Positions 60,010 through 64,000 of a stretch of DNA of 64,000 bases are shown here, piece after piece. The first letter of the stretch is position 1; the number at the start of each line of letters is the position of its first letter. The position numbers and the translations under genes are program-made. The notes below the pieces were generated by a model. It worked only from the letters and a program-made list of their open reading frames with translations, did not search any database and was not told the DNA's origin. The stretch is taken from assembly GCA_034620365.1 (NCBI GenBank), contig JAQGEQ010000338.1, positions 248,001 through 312,000 of the forward strand, given 5' to 3'. Source of the stretch: Pegea sp. RAD2-039. Its lineage: Eukaryota; Chordata; Thaliacea; Salpida; Salpidae.

Positions 60010-60370
60010 TTTTACTAACTGTATCTTTTCAGCAATTAATCGTTTACAAAAACATTTGAAAGAAATTTAATCAAAATTGTTTATTGTTGATATAAATGTA
60101 TATTGAAATACATATTTTTCTATAAATTTTAGTTTTTATATCTTAAAGTAGATTCAAGAAATTTTTATTTGAAAATATTATTCGATATCAGTGGTTAGGG
60201 AATTTGATCATTTTAAAATCTTTTTCTAGTTAGTATATAAATAATGATAAGAGAATCACAATCTGATAAATCACTTTTTTGGTCGCAACTGAAATCTCCT
60301 TAAGAAGTTTTTTTTTACTTTTATGCATCTCCTATATTTACTTCAAAGCGCTATATAAACATAAAAAGTA
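60010..60370 (+). repeat. Copy of part of the P1 arm
   Basis: Matches 26120-26450 in the same direction and 30340-30690 reversed (words CGATATCAGTGGTTAGGG and CTCCTTAAGAAG). No coding frame is seen. Confidence 0.65.
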
Positions 60371-60659
60371 TTTCTAGTTTTAAAGTCTAGTTTATGTATT
60401 GAAAATAATTTGTTTAAAAATATTTTGGTTTTAATGATAAAATGTTTTTTTAACCTTTTTAAAATGTTTTGTTTGTAACTTTTTACAAAAAATTTATTTT
60501 GATAAAAACGAGAACAAATTAAGATTAGTTTATTTGAGCTCATAAAATGATTTTTACAAAGTGAATTTTTATCTTAGTTATTGCTATTTTTATAAGTTTT
60601 AGCAAATTATTTTCTGCAGTAATTATTTATTATTATCATTATTTTTTATTATTATTAAA
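60371..60659. other. AT-rich spacer
   Basis: The open frame on the minus strand (60343-60543) is lysine/isoleucine-rich and not convincing. Nothing else was seen. Confidence 0.35.
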
Positions 60660-60790
60660 TAGAGTAGCGTTAAGTGAAAATAAATAGGATTATGTACTTC
60701 TTTAAAGTAGCATGATGACATAAACTCAAAGAAAATAGAAAAAATTTGAAAATATGTAAATGAATAATTCTACAAATTTGTTTACTTAAT
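60660..60790 (+). repeat. R repeat, partial copy
   Basis: AGCGTTAAGTGAAAATAAAT and TTTAAAGTAGCATGATGACA match the first half of the fuller copy at 62726-63015. The structured core is absent. Confidence 0.55.
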
Positions 60791-61136
60791 ACATTAGCAC
60801 TTTTTAAATATTATTTTACCCAAATTATATAATTTTCTGTAAATACAATCACTTTAAACAAATAATTTTTATTAAAGTCCTTCGAATTTGAAGTAAAATA
60901 AAAATTATATCTAATAAGCAAAATGAAAAATATTAAAGAAAATTAAAATCAAATTTGAGGTTAGTTTCAAATGTGAATGCTTAATAGAATGAATGACATT
61001 TTAACAGAAGAAATGCTAGATTTTTTACAATTTTTAATGTAATTAAATTGTTTACAATTAAAATGTTCAAAGAAAAATAATTTAGTTTATTTTTAACAAA
61101 ACTTTTATAAAAAGCTTTTTATATCATAAATGTTGT
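60791..61136. other. AT-rich spacer
   Basis: Nothing recognised. Confidence 0.35.
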
Positions 61137-61330
61137 CATAGTAGCATTAAGTGAAAACAAATGAGATATAAACTCGACAGCGTTATTTAGAATTTAAAAA
61201 GCAAAAGAATGACACAACATATTAAGGAAATTAACAAGTCTACAGCGATCTTTATATCGTTAAATAACGGGGATCTTTTCGTTAATTGCAACTGACAGTA
61301 TCAGTTTTCAAAATTAGAAATACAAATATT
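61137..61330 (+). repeat. R repeat, copy with internal deletion
   Basis: Compared with 62726-63015 it lacks about 100 bases after AGTGAAAACAAATGAGAT. The core (61244-61315) is strongly conserved and holds CGTTAAATAACG and AACTGACAGTATCAGTT, both able to form hairpins. Confidence 0.6.
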
Positions 61331-61984
61331 AGCTTTTCAAAGATAATTTGGTTGTCTGGTATAAAATTAAATGCATTAAATGACAACATACTTTTCTTGT
61401 GTTTGTGAGCGCAGTTAAAATAATTGTTCATGCTTTTAACGTAAATGTTAAATTATAAATATACTTAAAACCATGTTCACTCCAACTTGATGCTTTGAAA
61501 TTAAATATAATGTTTCATGGATTTATGTTTTAGTGTTTCCTGTGTTTTTTCAGATTTGTTTTGTTTTTGTTTCAAAAATAGTTTTCTGTTTGTGAATGTA
61601 AGTTTTTTTTCGTTTTAAAAGTTCAATAGTTTTGAATCAGTGATTTTTAACTAGTTCACATTTTCACGTTTATTAAATATTCCTGATAAAAAATTGTAAC
61701 TTTTTTTAAAAAACATATTTAAAATTTTGAAACTAAACTGATTATAATTCTTATTTTATCTTTAATATGTAAACAAGTAACATACTAAACTGTAAAATGA
61801 TTGCAAATTAAAAAGAAAAAGCTGCAGTTAAATGTTTAGAAACCATAAAAGATAGAAATTTTTTCTCTAAATTTCCTTTTATTTTTATCAATTTTCTTTT
61901 TAACTATAAACAAATTAAGAGAATAAATTTTTATTAGGAATATTTTAATTTAACTTATTTAACTTAATAAAATTATTTGAGAGA
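61331..61984. other. AT-rich spacer
   Basis: Nothing recognised. A T-rich tract with TTTTTTCAG near 61545 resembles a 3' splice site, but no coding follows. Confidence 0.3.
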
Positions 61985-62202
61985 ATGCAGAATTTAGATT
62001 ATGCAGTTGCGAACAAACATTCTTTTTGTTTTTAGATTTTCCTCCAAATGACAAATAATTTCTTCTTTTTGTCTGGCATTTCCTTGAGCTGGTTGGGAGA
62101 TAGTATAAAAGTACTCATATCCAGCAACTTTAGTTTCATAAAATAGACATCAATGACTTCTTGGTGCTCGCTGAGAAAAAATAGTTGAAGTGTAATTACC
62201 TA
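61985..62202 (-). pseudogene. Coding-like fragment, inverted partner of 63103-63350
   Basis: On the minus strand a frame is open for about 56 codons (stop at 62032-62034). It includes EHQEVIDVYFMKLKLLDM and LSPNQLKEMPDKKKKLF. It has no initiating ATG at its upstream end. TATTTTTTCTCAG just before the GAGCACC start resembles a 3' splice site, so it could be an exon. No family is recognised. The partner shows most of the same nucleotides in reverse, but its frames disagree, so at least one copy is dead. Confidence 0.3.
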
Positions 62203-62725
62203 TGTACTAAAAGACAACTTAAAATCCATTTGTAAATAAAAGGTTGAACATCTCTGTTACTAAAAGTGTTTATGAAGCATCAAAACAATCAATTTACAAA
62301 ATAACAACAGGTAAGATTTACATTTGAATCTTATTGGTCACGTTTTTAATAATAAAAAAAGAACGCTAAACAATAATTACAAAGTCTTATGTAAAACATC
62401 ATATGCAAGTAAATAATGACATTATGGTTTATCAATATATGAAATTAGTTTTGTAGTTTCTAAAGTTTTGAAAGTCCGTCTAAAGTATTAAACTTTTAAT
62501 AAATGATTTCATAACTCAATAATTGTTCATAGAAAAATCATTATCTGATTTTTGAAACATTTACATAAAATAACTTGATGAAAAATGATTTTGTGAGCTT
62601 AACAAAAGCTTGTAATCTTTTTCATGTTTAATCGGCTACTTAAAAATTGTTTATCTTTTAAGTAAACATAGGACGTCTGTTTATTTGTTTGCCACAAAAT
62701 ACTATATATAACGAGATTGTTTATT
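62203..62725. other. AT-rich spacer
   Basis: Nothing recognised. Confidence 0.3.
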
Positions 62726-63015
62726 ATTAATGTCGTCATGGTAGCGTTAAGTGAAAACAAATAAGATTACATACTTCTGTAAAGTAGCATAATGACATCC
62801 ACACAACGAAAACAGAAAAAAAGTGCAAATATGCAAATGAATAATTCTACATGTTTTGTTTAAATACAACAGCGTCATTTACAGTTTAACTAGCAAAAGA
62901 ATGGCCAACACATGAAAGAAATAAACAAGTCCAAAGCGATCTTTATATCGTTAAATAACGGGGATCTTTTTGTTAAATGCAACTGACAGTATTAGTTTTC
63001 AAAATTGATAAAATT
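62726..63015 (+). repeat. R repeat, fullest copy
   Basis: Contains both the 5' half shared with 60660 and the core shared with 61244-61315 (here 62934-63006). In the core the loop-closing stem reads AACTGACAGTATTAGTT, which keeps pairing through G-U. Confidence 0.6.
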
Positions 63016-63102
63016 CAATTTATTTATTTATACGAGATATAAATGTAGTTATATGATGTGTATACAAATTACCAAGAAGAACAGCTCTGAAACTTTTTAT
63101 TT

Positions 63103-63350
63103 GTGAGGATATTTTTGAAAACTGACACCATCAGTTGCTATATTCAATTGGTCATCGATGTATATTTGATATTTTATGTCGCTAGATATGAATACTATTT
63201 TATTATTTTCCACTCAGCTGTAGGAAATGGCAAAAACTATGGAAGAAATTATTTGTCATTTGGAGGAAAACCTAAAAACAAAAGAAAGTTTGTTCGCAAG
63301 TGCTAAATCTAAATTCTGCATTAAACACAATTTTTTTCTTGATCAAGTCT
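63103..63350 (+). pseudogene. Coding-like fragment, inverted partner of 61985-62202
   Basis: An open frame at 63103-63306 (67 codons) and another frame from an ATG near 63226 (MEEIICHLEENLKTKESLF within it) both look partly protein-like. TTATTTTCCACTCAG just upstream of the second resembles a 3' splice site. The GAAATTATTTGTCATTTGGA stretch is shared with the partner. The true frame is undecided. Confidence 0.3.
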
Positions 63351-64000
63351 TACAATAAATCTACTTCTAGAAATCAAATATTTCAACCAGCATTTTGATC
63401 TCGTTCACAATTTAGTACGAAAATTCTAAGACTTGTTTTCATAAATTTAATTTCTTATATTTTTTGACAAGCACATTAAACAACTTTGACAAGTTTTAAC
63501 TGATTTTGTTAATATTTTTATCCTGTCTTTTTGATTAGATAAAAGTTCTAAGTCTAAAAGATTTCAAAAAAATACTATAACTTGACACCAATTAATATTT
63601 AATGACTGGTAAAGGCTGATAGAACCTTCTAAGAAAAGAATTAAAATATTTAGAAAGTAAAATAGACTTTCATATCTAAAACAGAAATTAGAAATAAATT
63701 TCTCGTAATCTATACAAAGATCTTTGTACAGAGATTTGGTGGAACAGTCTGCTTTAGTTTGTTTGTATACGAGATTTTTTAAATGTCGTTATTTCTTCAA
63801 ATATTTGGGCAAATGCTGTTTTTTGTTGACATTATAAAAAAATATGAAATTTTTGATTAGTTATGTAAATGATAACAAACTTTGACTAAATAGTATCGAT
63901 GTCTTCGAAGAGTTGAAAACAGGATTCCTGGCAGAACTTGATAGAAACTTGTTTATACCATTATAAATTTCAAAGTAAAAATTCCCTATGCTTAAAGCTT
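63351..64000. other. AT-rich spacer to window end
   Basis: No module, RNA gene or coding frame was seen. Confidence 0.35.

Noticed and set aside
1-64000. CRISPR arrays, LTR elements, capsid-bearing elements, rRNA genes
   Set aside because: No regularly spaced direct repeats of array type, no paired long terminal repeats with polymerase motifs, and no rRNA core sequence were seen.

Overview
This is a very AT-rich (by eye roughly 77-79% A+T) stretch of nuclear DNA from an animal, with no protein gene I can recognise. The organism is inferred. The initiator tRNA-Met carries the eukaryotic hallmarks (A1-U72 pair, AUCGAAA T-loop) and looks nearly identical to other metazoan copies. tRNA-His and tRNA-Leu are also metazoan-like, and a CTCF-like motif recurs, which points to a bilaterian. 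I cannot name the phylum. No open frame from a start codon exceeds about 70 codons on either strand.

Layout. Positions 1-4400 are spacer with one tRNA-Leu(AAG) gene, a decayed coding-like stretch at 2437-2804 and a short helix-turn-helix-like fragment at 581-688. Positions 4400-16250 are dispersed repeats. Positions 16250-18300 are the most gene-like part: tRNA-iMet and tRNA-His five bases apart, a tRNA-Leu pseudogene, a less AT-rich island and a cluster of TGACGTCA palindromes. Positions 18700-60400 are a mosaic of duplicated and inverted blocks of 0.3-2 kb. They include a large inverted repeat around 24.4-32.3 kb and a second one at 55.3-59.2 kb. Positions 60400-64000 hold a different repeat with a well-conserved, hairpin-rich core and an inverted pair of coding-like fragments.

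The main discovery candidate is a small module seen in dozens of places on both strands. It has a CCACAAAC box, then 19-20 bases, then a TATA-like box, then a short perfect hairpin that usually lies about 50-65 bases further on, often followed by a T-run. It occurs in three families (A, B, C) with unrelated hairpins and mostly unrelated intervening sequence. The shared geometry resembles the PSE plus TATA promoters of small nuclear RNA genes read by RNA polymerase III. The window may therefore be a field of many small-RNA units, most of them decaying, spread by segmental duplication.

A second theme is a CTCF-like motif (GCGCCACCTAGCGG and variants) found about 20 times. Many copies sit in one recurring repeat module, so the repeats may have carried insulator sites around. 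All repeat comparisons, spacings and identities were made by eye, and boundaries are approximate to about 10-50 bases.
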